Shown here piece by piece: positions 23,007 to 34,378 of a stretch of DNA of 64,000 bases. The stretch comes from Xestospongia muta (Eukaryota > Porifera > Demospongiae > Haplosclerida > Petrosiidae). The notes under the pieces were generated by a model. The model had not been told where the DNA came from. It saw only the letters and a list, made by a program, of their open reading frames with translations, and ran no database searches. Position 1 is the stretch's first letter, and each line of letters begins with the position of its first letter. The position numbers and the translations under genes were made by a program. The stretch covers positions 24,000,245 to 24,064,244 of the forward strand of contig OY848917.1 of the NCBI GenBank assembly GCA_963693285.1, read 5' to 3'.

Positions 23007-23166
23007 ACCACATTGTTGTAGACAGTTATGTAAAGTTTCAAAGTTGTTTTGGTTACCATCATAACCACCATGTGTAAATTGCTGACATGTAACACAGCAT
23101 AGTTATAATACCATCGAATGGTATTGTTAGTACATGGACCACTCTCAGGTAACAATGAACACAAGT
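23007..23166 (-). pseudogene. Broken Kunitz exon
   Basis: It starts like exon 5 (LCSLLPESGPCTNNTIRWYYN) but a small deletion before the third Cys shifts the frame, and a GGC core Cys codon has become Tyr. Splice sites (CTGTAG, GTAAGT) survive. It is part of a decayed gene copy lying between genes A and B. Confidence 0.7.
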
Positions 23167-23339
23167 CTACAGAAAATGATTAGTGCTTGTAGAGTAATTA
23201 CCATTGCTTCTCAGAAGGTCAATGGTTTAACTTAATTTTATAATAATTATGCTTCTTTGTGTGGATGCAGAATTTATTGTATGAATTTCTGATTTTGTCT
23301 TTATAAATTTATTAAACTGTGACTAAAGTATTGTATGAT

Positions 23340-23390
23340 TGTCTGATTTTGTCTTACCAAGTGTTCTATTTAGATGACAACCAAAATTAG
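23340..23390 (-). pseudogene. Truncated end of a somatomedin-B-like exon
   Basis: The donor end of an SMB exon (CTTGGTAAGACAAAATC on the minus strand) is followed by only about 40 bp of exon. The sequence then switches to retroelement tail at about 23390. Confidence 0.5.
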
Positions 23391-23896
23391 TAACAGAGTT
23401 TAATTTAGCAGACAAATTAATTAGTTACATAAAAGGACATCATCCTCAACCTCAAAAAATATTCCGAATGGACAGTTTTCCTGAAGTTATATTCAATTGT
23501 ATTACTGAAGGCCCAAGTCTTAAACTTATATAATTGACTAGAATAAAACCTCAGACAGATAATTCTGATCTTAAGGTGGAAGGCGTGTGCTGTATTACTT
23601 ATAGTGTAATGATCATGCATTATTATACTTAGCAAATGCTGTGTAAACTTTAAATCTTATTATTATGTTTAATACCTTACCTTAATTGCTCTGTGCATCC
23701 TTATTATAGAAATTGTTTATGTTACTCTCCCATACTTTGTTTGTTATATTTATTATCAAGTTATCAAGTATATAAAGGTCAAGCACATACCAATAAAGAC
23801 AATATATTAAAGGTCTATCAAAAATACGTAAACACAATAAAAATAAACAAGAAAATATTTTTGAATTGTCATTACACACTTCAATTGTTAGTACCA
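23390..23896 (+). mobile_element. Gypsy-like retroelement tail with 3' LTR (copy iv)
   Basis: This is the same tail as at 17600-18258, with the LTR at about 23586 (TGTGCTG) to 23896 (TAGTACCA), roughly 311 bp. It abuts the last exon of gene B, whose stop codon is the first three bases after the LTR. Confidence 0.55.
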
Positions 23897-24066
23897 CTAC
23901 ATACAACTACTTGTTATATCATCACCAGAAGGGCTGAAGAAATGAGCTGAACATTGACCACAATTTGATGGTACACATATAGCATCAGGTATGTTAGGAC
24001 ATTGTGCTGTGTCACATGGATTGTCTAGACATTGTACCACTTGAACATTAGTCTTGCACTTTATCC
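23897..24066 (-). pseudogene. Gene B terminal 8-Cys exon with stop at the LTR junction
   Basis: After a GACAG acceptor the exon reads IKCKTNVQVVQC, DNPCDTAQCPNIPDAIC, SNCGQCSAHFF and ends SSCM followed by TAG at 23897-23899. In gene A exon 6 the same position has a GTAAGT donor; here it has been replaced by LTR sequence. I interpret it as a terminal exon made by retroelement insertion. The ORF itself is intact. Confidence 0.6.
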
Positions 24067-24506
24067 CTGTCATAACAAAAACATGCAAAATTAAAATAAT
24101 ATTTATCTAATTGTAAAATTTTTGGTGAAATATCTTTCTTTTCAGGCAAATCTCAAAATCCGAAAATACTCATTTATATTGATTACTAATCAGCATAAGT
24201 GTAACTAACGAGTTGGTGGTAATATATACATATTTATAAAAACTGTTGCAGAATAAAATCTGCTAATAACATATACTTTGACCATGAAAAAGTAGTCACT
24301 TACAATTTATGTTGGATCCTATGTTGGATTCAGGGAGGTAACCTAAAGCAGATCAAAATTAATTAAAAATTCATTAAAAATTGATTAATTGATTAAAATC
24401 AATAGTATATACACATGAAAAATATCAGTATAACAGATTATATATTGTTTGATGCTATAAAGTTTATAAAAATTGTGACATTGCATCAATTTTGAGTTTG
24501 TCTTAC

Positions 24507-24611
24507 CAAGTGTACTAGTTGGTGTAGGTGTAACTTTAGAACCACTTAAAGATGAACTTTTTGGATGATATGTACTATCTGTCAAAGGATATAGAGCTTT
24601 AAAATCTGTGT
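24507..24611 (-). pseudogene. Gene B Ser/Thr linker exon 23
   Basis: 35 codons, phase 1/1, with SSSLSGSKVTPTPTSTLG before GTAAGA. Confidence 0.55.
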
Positions 24612-24774
24612 CTCTCTAAAATGGCAATAAAATTGATATACTGTAAGAGATAAACTGATACAATCATCACATCAGTAACTAACGTGCTACTACTTTACAT
24701 ATGAACTTTTAAGAAAACATCTTTGTAATTATATAATAACTATGATAACAAGCAATCAAAAAATTTTGTCTTAC

Positions 24775-24972
24775 CAAGTGTATCAGTTGGAATAGATATA
24801 AACATAAGAGAGGAATAAGGAACAGGATAACAAACAATATCATCTATATCACTACAACAATCATTACTAGAGTGACAGTGTTGATCACAATGGGAATCTA
24901 TGCTGATACAACTTTGTGTCCTCGTTGCTACACAACATCCAGAATATCTGAGATTAAGTGCCTTACATGAAC
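24775..24972 (-). pseudogene. Gene B SMB exon 22 (lost Cys)
   Basis: 66 codons and the closest relative of gene A exon 20. The Cys in the IDCHCD motif has become Ser (IDSHCD), and the final Gly is Val (DIVC). Confidence 0.68.
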
Positions 24973-25213
24973 CTAAGATGAACATAATATAAACTAAATT
25001 ATTTTAATTCATAATTATTTTGAGTAACAGGTATTGGTGCAAATATAGAACCACTTAAAGAAGATCAAAAATTGCTGGAAGGTGTATACTACATGTCAAA
25101 TGTAATGGAGTTTTAAAATTCTGTTACCACATTTAAAAGTAAAATATACTATATATTATAAATTTATAAAAACTTTGACTGTTTTATTGTATGATTGTAT
25201 GATTTTGTCTTAC

Positions 25214-25378
25214 CAAGTGTTTTATTTCTAGGAAAACAACCAATATCAGCTATGTCACTACAGCAATCATTATTAGAGTGACAGTCTTGATCACAATAGC
25301 AATCGGTATTGATACAAGGTTGAATCCTTGTTGGCACACAACATCCAGGCATGCGGAGATTAAGCTCTTTACATGAAC
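25214..25378 (-). pseudogene. Gene B SMB exon 21
   Basis: 55 codons, open, all ten Cys present (SCKELNLRMPGCC, NTDCYCDQDC, NDCCSDIADIGC). Confidence 0.68.
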
Positions 25379-25607
25379 CTAAAATGAACGTAATATAAAC
25401 AAATTATTTTTATTAATAGTTACAGGTCTGGGTACAACTATAGAACCATTTCAGGAAGATGCAATAATTACTGGGAAGATGTGCACTACATGTCAAATAT
25501 TATGGAGTTTAAATTCTGTTACTACATAAAGAAGCACGATTGATTATATATTATAAATTTATAAAGCTGTGACTAATTTATTGTATCATTATCTTATTTT
25601 GTCTTAC

Positions 25608-25772
25608 CAAGTGTTTTATCTCTAATATTACAACCAATATCAGTTATGTCACCACAACAATCATTATTAGAGTAACTTGTGAAATCACAATAGCAATCTC
25701 CAATTTTACAACTTGGTGACAGTTGTGACAAACAACATCCAGAATATGTGAGATTAAGTGCTTTACATAAAT
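25608..25772 (-). pseudogene. Gene B SMB exon 20 (lost Cys)
   Basis: 55 codons, open, but the conserved Cys-His after the CxCD core reads Ser-Tyr (FTSYSNNDCC), so the disulfide pattern is broken. Confidence 0.65.
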
Positions 25773-26028
25773 CTAAAATGAATATAATATAAACTAATTA
25801 TTTTAATTCATAATCATCTTGAGTAACATGTGTGTCTACATAATAATAGCAATAAACTAATAAATGTAACATGATAACTGATCACAATCATCACATCAAT
25901 GACTATATAAGTACAAAAAATTGACTTTTTATGACATGCAATCAAAACTAAATAAAAAGTCAGGAAACCCTGATATTCATAAAAATTTCCAACATTAGTA
26001 ATAGCATGAGCTTCTGATTTTGTCTTAC

Positions 26029-26225
26029 CAAGTGTATCAGTTGGAGTAGGTGAAACAATAGGAGAGGAAGAAGGAACAGGATAACACCCAATATCATCTA
26101 TATCACTACAACAATCTTTCTGAGTGTGACAGTCTTCATCACAATAGCACCATTAATAATACAAGGTGGTGACACTCTCCAATCACAACATCCAGAATAA
26201 CTGAGATAAAGTGCCTTACATGAAC
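26029..26225 (-). pseudogene. Gene B SMB exon 19 with one-base deletion
   Basis: 197 nt, where the family length would be 198. A base is missing at about 26149 in the codon pair for NG-CYC, so the CxCD core and everything after it are out of frame. The acceptor and the GTAAGA donor remain. Confidence 0.75.
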
Positions 26226-26460
26226 CTAAAAGGAATATAATATAAACAAATTATTTTAATTCATAATTATCTTGAGTAACAGCTGTGGGTGCAATGATAA
26301 AACCATTTAAGGAAGATGCAATAATTTCTGGAAGTAATGTGCTACATGTCAAAAGTTATGGAGTTTTAAATTCTGTTACTACATAAAGAAGCACAATTAA
26401 TTATTTATTACAAATTTATAAAAGCTGGACTAATGTAATGAAATATCATCTGATTTTTAC

Positions 26461-26806
26461 CAATTGCAGTTGGTGTAGGAGAGAAAGAAGTAGCAGGATG
26501 ACACCCAATATCATCTATATCATTACAACAATCATTCGAAGTGTGACAGATGTCATCACAAAAGCATCCATTAATACTACAAGGTGGTGACAGTCTAAAA
26601 TTACAACATCCAGAATAACTGAGATTAAGTGCCACGCAGGAGCCTAAAATTAACATAATATAAACAAATTATTTTAATTCATAGTTCTTAATTACCTGGA
26701 GTAACAGTTGGTGTAGGTGTAACTATAGAATCACTAAAATAAGATGAAACACTTGCTGGAAGATGTGTACTACCTGTGAAATCATATGGAGTTTTAAATT
26801 CTATGT
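26461..26806 (-). pseudogene. Gene B linker plus SMB exons 17-18
   Basis: Ser/Thr linker 26806-26696 (37 codons, ending TPTPTVTPG) and SMB 26643-26461 (61 codons, with SPPCSINGCFCDDIC and NDCCNDIDDIGC). Both open and phase 1/1. Confidence 0.68.
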
Positions 26807-27181
26807 CTATATATACATAAATATGCTACTATTAAATAAGCAAGAAGGATTAATTGTATAATAATTATATCTGAATTAGCAATAAAATGTGACTACCATG
26901 ATATGTTGTCTTAAACAAGTGATTTTGTTATTACATGTATTCCAAAAGAAAGTGAAAAAATCAGAAATGAATTTTATTACATAAGAATTGTTAATATCAG
27001 TAATTTTAATAATAATTTATGATAATTTTATTATTGTAGTTGGTGGGAATGTTCATTGTTGGATATAGCATAGTGTACATTGTGACACGTGTTTATAAGT
27101 AATGTTGTGCAGTACAACATGTTGATAAAATATATTTTAAACATGAAAAAGTAGTTACATATCATTATGATTTTATCTTAC

Positions 27182-29341
27182 CAGGTGTATCAGTTGGTGT
27201 AGATGAAACTATAGGAGAGGAGAAAGCAGGATGACAACCAATATCAGCTATATCACTACAACAATTATTCAAATGATGACAGTTTTGATCACAACGGCAT
27301 CCATTATTTTCACAAGGTGGTGACAGTGACATTACACAACATCCATAATAACTGAGATTAAGTGCCAAACATGAGCCTAAAATTAACATAATATGAACAA
27401 TTATGTTCATAGTGATAATTTACCTGGAGCAACAGTTGGTGTAGGTGTACCAGATGAAGAACGTTTTGGAAAAATTGTACTACTTGTCAAAGGAGATGGA
27501 GTTTTAACTTCTGTGTCTAAAAATGGCAATAAAATAAATATGATGTAAGTGATAAACTAATCACAATCATCACATCAGTAACTCAATATGCTACTATTTA
27601 ACACATGAAATGTGACAGCATAAGAGAAATTACCTTAAGATGACATGATAAAAATAGTAACAAATTTAATTTAAGTTAATTCATAATGCTCACTTACTTG
27701 GACTAACAGTTGAGGTAGGTGTAATTAGAGAACTACTTAAAGAGGATGAAAAACTTTGTACAGTACTATTTGTCAAAATGGATGGAGTTATAGATTCTGT
27801 GTCTATATAAAAATGGCAATAAAATTGATATGACGTGAGAGATAAACTGATCACAATTGTTATTACATTAATAACTAAATATGATAATATTAAATACATG
27901 AACAGTTAAAAAGAAACCTTTGTAATTATATTATAATTATGTCAAAAGAAGCAAAAAAATTAATTTTTGATTAGACAAAATGTGGCTACCATGAGATATT
28001 ACATAGAAAATTGATTATGTCATGACATAATGACAACATGTAATTCAAAAGCAACAATAGCTAATGTCACTTGTTTAATGAAATCATGTCCTTTTCACAA
28101 TCAGTACTGAACTAAAATGTATGTATATTACAGATATCTGAACTAAAAATGTAATTGTTGTAAACAGTGCCTAATCAATCAATGAGTGTACTAATAGTAG
28201 AGACGTAAGTCACAGATTATCAAATATAACCCTAAATTACTTTCACCTGAAATCAGAAAGTTACAAAGTCACTTTTGACAAAGATAAACACACGCTAGAA
28301 AATGATCACATGATCTGAGTCTTATTTATGTTGATGCAGCCACGTAGATCATTTCCCACTACGGAACACAGTAAGAAAATTACTATGACTTCAGAAACAC
28401 TTTTTAAGGAAAACTCTCACATTGAATTTGTAGATATTTGTGTTTTGTAGCTACAACAGTAATATTTGACCTCTTGCTTGTGCTTTGTTAAATATTATTG
28501 CAACTTTTCAAGCTTTGGCTTTATTTTTGGCTCTAACAAATTCAAAATGTTAAACGTTTGTTGTTTGTTTGTTGTTTGTCTGTGAAGTTTTAAAGCTGTA
28601 GACATTATCCCTACCAAGTTTCATAAGTGCATTGTCAGGTAACAGACTCACAACAATCTGTAACCCTCACCCACACTATGAGCATCAAGTGATAACTAAT
28701 GATGTTCATTTATTGTATTTGGTGGGAATGTACATTATTGGATATAGCATTGTTTTGTGACACATACTTATAAGTATGAAATATGCTGTGCAGTATAATA
28801 TGCTAAACAAAATATATACTTTGACCATGACAAAGTAGTTACTTACCATTTAAGTCAGACCCTCCAGATTCAAGGAAGAATCCTGAGCCAGATGCAGATT
28901 CTGAACAAAATGGTGCATTCACATGAAATAAAGAAATTGTGCATTGTTTATTAATTAAAGTTAATTTGCTAAAAAATATATGACTATTTTATTGCATGAG
29001 GTTTTGGTTTTGACTTACTAAGTGTATCAGTTGGGGTAGGGGACATTATAGGAGAGGAAGAAGAAGCAGGATGATAACAACCAATATCAGCTATATCACT
29101 ACAACAATCATTAAAATCGTGACAGCCTTGATCACAATAGCATCCATTATTGCTACAAGGTGGTGAAAGTGCCATTACACAACATCCAGAATAGCTGAGG
29201 TTAAGTGCCAAACATGAACCTAAATTTGTTATAATATAACAAATTTTTTAATTTACTTTCACAGTGCTAACTTACCTTCAGGCATTAGTGTAGGTGTTGG
29301 AAGATGTGTACTACTTGTCAAAGTATATAAAGTATTATATC
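27182..29341 (-). pseudogene. Gene B linker and SMB exons 11-16
   Basis: Exons by homology and splice sites: linker 29341-29276; SMB 29219-29019 (67 codons); Gly/Ser linker 28900-28847; Ser/Thr linker 27802-27698; Ser/Thr linker 27516-27424 (12 nt shorter than in gene A); SMB 27376-27182. All are phase 1/1 and open. The order is the same as gene A exons 11-16. Confidence 0.7.
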
Positions 29342-29454
29342 CTGTGTTTATATAAACATTCCAATAAAATTGTTTTAATATAGGAGATAAATTGATCACA
29401 ATTATCACATATGTAATATTCTAATATTCTACTATTTAAATTAATATTATTAAA

Positions 29455-29493
29455 AATGCTACACACACACATACATACATAGATACATACATA

Positions 29494-29525
<32 letters not shown>

Positions 29526-29530
29526 CAAAT
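29455..29530. repeat. CATA/TA microsatellite in pseudogene B
   Basis: A run of ACACAC, CATA and TATA repeats at the position equivalent to the longer gene A microsatellite at 4850-5025. Confidence 0.9.
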
Positions 29531-29839
29531 ATATATTTAACACATGTACTGTTAATAATGAGAAACTATCATAATTATATCTATAAATATATATATTTTC
29601 ACATTTGCGGTCACATTTTATATAATTATGTCAGAATTAGCAATAAAACTGTTTTTAACTACACTAAAATAGATTACCATGAAATGTTCTTTTGAAAACA
29701 AACATAGGAAAATTATTTTCACATAACATGAATAATTAAAATATCATGTAAATTCTGAATAAGTTGATATATACATATGAAAGAAAGAAGTATAACAGAT
29801 ACATTGTTTAAAATTTATTATATAGAAGCAAGAACTCAC

Positions 29840-29995
29840 CACAATCATTTGTGACTTCATTATTTCCAATAAAATATCTTGGAGAGCAATCTGTACACTC
29901 ATCAGGATAACAAATTGCATCAGGATAGTTAGTACAAACACTTCTATTACAAATATCTGAACTACACTTTGTTATTGCTTGACCAAATGAACATC
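29840..29995 (-). pseudogene. Gene B 8-Cys module 3 (intact frame)
   Basis: 52 codons equivalent to gene A exon 10, with YPDAICYPDEC and SPRYFIGNNEVTNDC. Both splice sites present. Confidence 0.65.
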
Positions 29996-30100
29996 CTATA
30001 TTAAAAATATTAAAAACATAATTAAACTTATATTATTCTATTATATACGTGTATGGTAGTCATCACAATTATATTCATATTACTACAATATATAACTCAC

Positions 30101-30259
30101 CACAAAGGTTATTGCATTCAGTAAGTGTCTGAAATTGATTTCTATTTCCATGACAACCACCATAAATGAATAATTCACATTGACTTGAACTGGTGTTAAA
30201 AAACCAACGAGAAAATCTACCTTTACATGATCCAACTTTAGAAGGTAGGTGGCAGATAG
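30101..30259 (-). pseudogene. Gene B second Kunitz exon (intact frame)
   Basis: 53 codons equivalent to gene A exon 9 with all six Cys (ICHL, GSC, SQCELF, YGGC, TEC, NLC). P1 is Lys here where gene A has Glu, so inhibitor specificity would differ between the copies. Confidence 0.8.
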
Positions 30260-30356
30260 CTAGACGAGTTTATAATATTTATTTCTTATTCCAAACAATA
30301 TAAATATGTAAAAAAATTGCAATAACCAATTAAATTATTGCTTGTAAAGTAATTAC

Positions 30357-31679
30357 CTTTGCTTCCTGGTATGTTGATTGGATTTAACCTCATCCCTCCA
30401 ACATAGCTGTGCCCTGCATAAGTTGTCCAACCATAGATAGAGACAAACAATTTACCATTTGGGTTAGGATGTGCTACTGTATTGGTACCACTAAAAAATG
30501 TTGAAAAGCCATATCCATAGATAGAACCATTTAAAGTATATATTTAAACCCACGATGGATTGGTAAGAACATTGTTGATCAATAAGCTCTGGTTACAGTA
30601 AGCTTCATTTGGTACAACCACACTGTAATAACTAGTACCATTTGACAGCAATGCAGAGAACTGGATGGAATGTTGATATTGTTCTATTGGTGGTACTGTG
30701 TTAAGGGAAGGGTCACCAAAATTGCCACCATCATATTGTGTACTAACACCAATTTGAGCAACATAGATTGGTTGATCAGATATAATACTACAGTATACAT
30801 TGTTTGTTGTGTAAAACCAATTGGTTTTGTTTGCATCAAATTTGATATTTTCTGTAATGTAATTTGCACCACATGTTTTAACAGCAATTGTTCTATTGTT
30901 AGCAGCAATCACTTTGTAACTTTGTCTATTGCTTCGACCCATGTGAGGTGGTAAAAGAAATGTCTTTCCCCATGTTATTGTTGGTGTCAGTTGTGTAACA
31001 ATTGTGTCAGCATCAAAAATATCAGCTGGAACTCGGGCAGCTTTATGTCCACTGATGATTGTGAGAGGACTGTCAGATATAATTTTGGTTCCAGTAAGGT
31101 CAACATAAGGCTTAAAAACGAAGAATGTCTGAAGTGAATGAAGAACAAATTTGAAAGAATGTCCAGCTAAAATTATTATATTATCGGCTGCACTGTCCTG
31201 AGGATCTGATGGAACAGTAATGTCATTGTTTGGAATGATAGTCACGTTACTGTTATTAAGGCAACCAATAATCATGAACTGACTTGTCTGATTACTCCAA
31301 CCTAATGTAGACACAACATAGTATGTGTATTGAGTTGTTGGCTGTTTATGAAATGGAAGAGCTAGATAAGACACGAAATCAAAATTACGTAAGCTCCAAG
31401 CAATAATTGACATTGGCTCTGAGTCTAAAGAGTAAACTTTAAGACCTTTTCTCCTCCAGGAATATGTATTATCTAACACTTCATAACTTGCTGGTATAGC
31501 AACTTTATGAGGGTTTTGATAACTAGTTGTACCCATATATGACAATTTCCCATCAAGTGATGTGACTTTGAAAGTAACAGGAGTCATTTTCATAGTATGA
31601 ACATACAATGTACGTTCAGTAGATCCATGCACGTGTTCATAGAATCCCACAAAGAACTCACTGCTGTATGTGCTAGGGT
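30357..31679 (-). pseudogene. Gene B second IgGFc-binding exon with in-frame stop
   Basis: 1323 nt, phase 1/1, equivalent to gene A exon 8 but with TAA at 30544-30546, where gene A has CTA between WV and IYA. The sequence after the stop still aligns in frame to the NIPGS-like end. Confidence 0.85.
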
Positions 31680-32321
31680 CTATGATGAAACACAAAATAT
31701 ATAAGTATATATATATATATATATATATATGAAGACGGTAATTATTCAGATGATGGTAATTATTAACAAATTCTGACAAGCTGAACTTAGGATATACTTA
31801 AATCAGATATATAGTTAAGGAATAAAAATGTACTGAAATGTAATAAAGAATGGTTTTAGTGTCATTACTTCATATAAAAACACAATGTAATCCAGTAAAT
31901 AAAATTCAAGAAATATTCATTAAATGTAATGAGTCCAGATGATAAACATCTCAATAAAGCTAAATACATAAATGCAATAAGGACATTTCTACATAGTAGC
32001 CACAATAAGAAGGACATAATATCTATTTGCTGTAATAGGAGTTGAAAAGTTTAAGTCAAATAGTCCCATAAGAAATATAAAGTAAAAAACTCTTTTGCTA
32101 AACTAGAAGTTATATTTTGCTTAAGGAATATGCATACATACAACACAGCTACCAAATAATGTAATGTAATTTAAATAATTATAAATATTGTGTTCAGTAC
32201 TTATGTATGGCCATTATGTAAAATATGTAGATCCATATGATTTGAATATAGCAACCCTGTACAGTATAGGATAATGTTTTAAAAAGTGACTATTCAATTT
32301 CATTGCTGTTACACAACTTAC

Positions 32322-32479
32322 TGCATTGATCTGTCAAATCAGTTTCACCAATTATAAAATTCCTCTACATTGTCCACAGTTGTCAAGTACACATTCAGCA
32401 TCAGGAAAATTAAAACAAGTTTGGTGATCACAAGTATTATTAGGACAATATATTGGTGGTTTATCAGGAGGGCATGAAC
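32322..32479 (-). pseudogene. Gene B 8-Cys module 2 with one-base deletion
   Basis: 158 nt against 159 in gene A exon 7. The missing base is in the attataaa(c)tt run near 32357-32361. Everything downstream is out of frame. Confidence 0.8.
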
Positions 32480-32520
32480 CTAATAATATTTAGAAGTAAA
32501 AATTATTTCCATTTACTTAC

Positions 32521-32685
32521 TGCAACTGCTTGTCACATTGTGACCAGAAGCATTAAAGAAATGAGCTGAACATTGACCACAACTTGATGGTACACATATA
32601 GCATCAGATATGTTTGGACATAGCACTGTGTCACATGGATTGTCTAGACATTGTACCTCTTGAATGTCCTTCTTGCACTTTACAC
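32521..32685 (-). pseudogene. Gene B 8-Cys module 1 (intact frame)
   Basis: 165 nt, phase 1/1, equivalent to gene A exon 6; all eight Cys are retained and both splice sites are present. Confidence 0.65.
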
Positions 32686-32753
32686 CTGTCATAACAAAAA
32701 TCTTAAATTATTAAAGTCTTAATTAAATGCCTTTTGAAGAATGAAACTCTTAC

Positions 32754-32912
32754 CACATTGATGTAGACAGTTATGTAAAGTTTCAAAGTTGTTTTGGTTA
32801 CCATCACAACCACCATATGTAAATTGCTGACATCTACCCACAACATAGTTATAATACCATCGAAGGGTATTGTTAGTACATGGACCTTTAACTGGTAACA
32901 ACAAACACATAT
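32754..32912 (-). pseudogene. Gene B first Kunitz exon (intact frame)
   Basis: 53 codons with the six Kunitz Cys (MCLLL, GPC, GRCQQF, GGC, HNC, HQC) and RWYYN. The extra Cys of the gene A copy is Tyr here, giving a standard Kunitz Cys set. P1 is Thr. Confidence 0.85.
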
Positions 32913-33040
32913 CTATAGAAAATGAAATTAAATTGAATTTATAAGATCAAAAAAATTAATTTCCATTATGTTTGACAAAAGTAGACAAAATAGAAAAATT
33001 AAAATAAAAGGTAAATAATTATTGCTTGTAAAATAGTTAC

Positions 33041-34378
33041 CAATGCTTCTTGGAATGTTAATTGGATTTAACTTCATCCCTCCAATATAACTGTGTCCTG
33101 CGTAAGTTGTCCAGCCATAGATAGAGACAAACAATTTACCATTTGGGTTAGGATGCACTACTGTATTGGTACCACTAAAAGATGTTGAATAGCCATATCC
33201 ATAGATAGAACCATTTGAAGCATACATTGGAACCCATGTTGGATTGGTAAGAACATTGTTGATCAATAAACTCCAATTAAAGTATGCATCATTTGGTACA
33301 ACCACACTGAAATAACTAGTATCACTTGACAGCAATGCAGAGAACTGGATGGAGTGTTCATATTGTTCTATTGGTGGTACTGTGTTAAGGGAAGGGTCAC
33401 CAGAACTGCCACTATCATACCATGTACTAGCGCCAATTTGAGCAACATAGATTGGTTGATCAGAGATAATACTACAGTATACATTGTTGATTGTGTAGAA
33501 CCAATTGGTCTTGTTTTCATCAAATTTGATATATTTTGAATTATAATTTGTACCACAGGTTTTGACTGCAATTCTTTTATTGTTAGTAGCAATCACTTTG
33601 TAACTTTGTCCGTTGTTTCGACCCATGTGTGGAGATAATAGAAATGTCTTTCCCCATGTTATTGTTGGTGTCAGTTGTGTAACAATAGTGTCAGCATCAA
33701 AAGTCCCAGTTGGAACTCTGGCAGCTTCATGTCCACTGATAGTTGTGAGTGGACTATCAGATATAATTTTGGTTCCAGTAAGATCAACATAAGGCTTAAA
33801 AACAAAGAATGTCTGAAGTGAATGAAGAACAAAGTTGAAAGAATGTCCAGCTTTAATTTTTATATTAACAGTAGCACTGTCCTGAGGATTTGATGGAACA
33901 GTAATGTCATTGTTTGGAATGATAGTTATGTTACTGTTATTAAGGCAACCAATAATCATGAACTGACTTGTCTGATCAGAAAGACCAAATGTAGACACAA
34001 CATAGTATGTGTATTGAGTTGTTGGTTGTTTGTGACATGGAAGAGCTAGATAAGACATAAAATCTGACTCACTACGAAAGCTCCATGCAATAACCGATAT
34101 TGGTTCTTTGTCTACAGAGTAAACTTTAAGACCCTTTTTCCTCCAGGAATAGGTATGATCAAACACTTCATAACTTGCTGGTATAGAGACTTTTTGAGGG
34201 TTATGATAACTAGTTATACCCATATATGAGAAGTTATCATCAAGTGATGAGACTTTGAAATTAACAGGAGTCATTTTCATAGTATGAACATACAATGTAC
34301 GTATATTAGATCCATGTACATGCTCATAGAATCCCACAAAGAACTCACTACTGTACGTGCTGAGGTCAATCAGTGACT
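33041..34378 (-). pseudogene. Gene B first IgGFc-binding exon (intact frame)
   Basis: 1338 nt, phase 1/1, fully open and closely matching gene A exon 4 (SSEFFVGFYEHVHGS, DLTGTKIISDSPLTTISGHE, TWGKTFLLSP). The domain itself is intact although the gene around it is broken. Confidence 0.85.
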
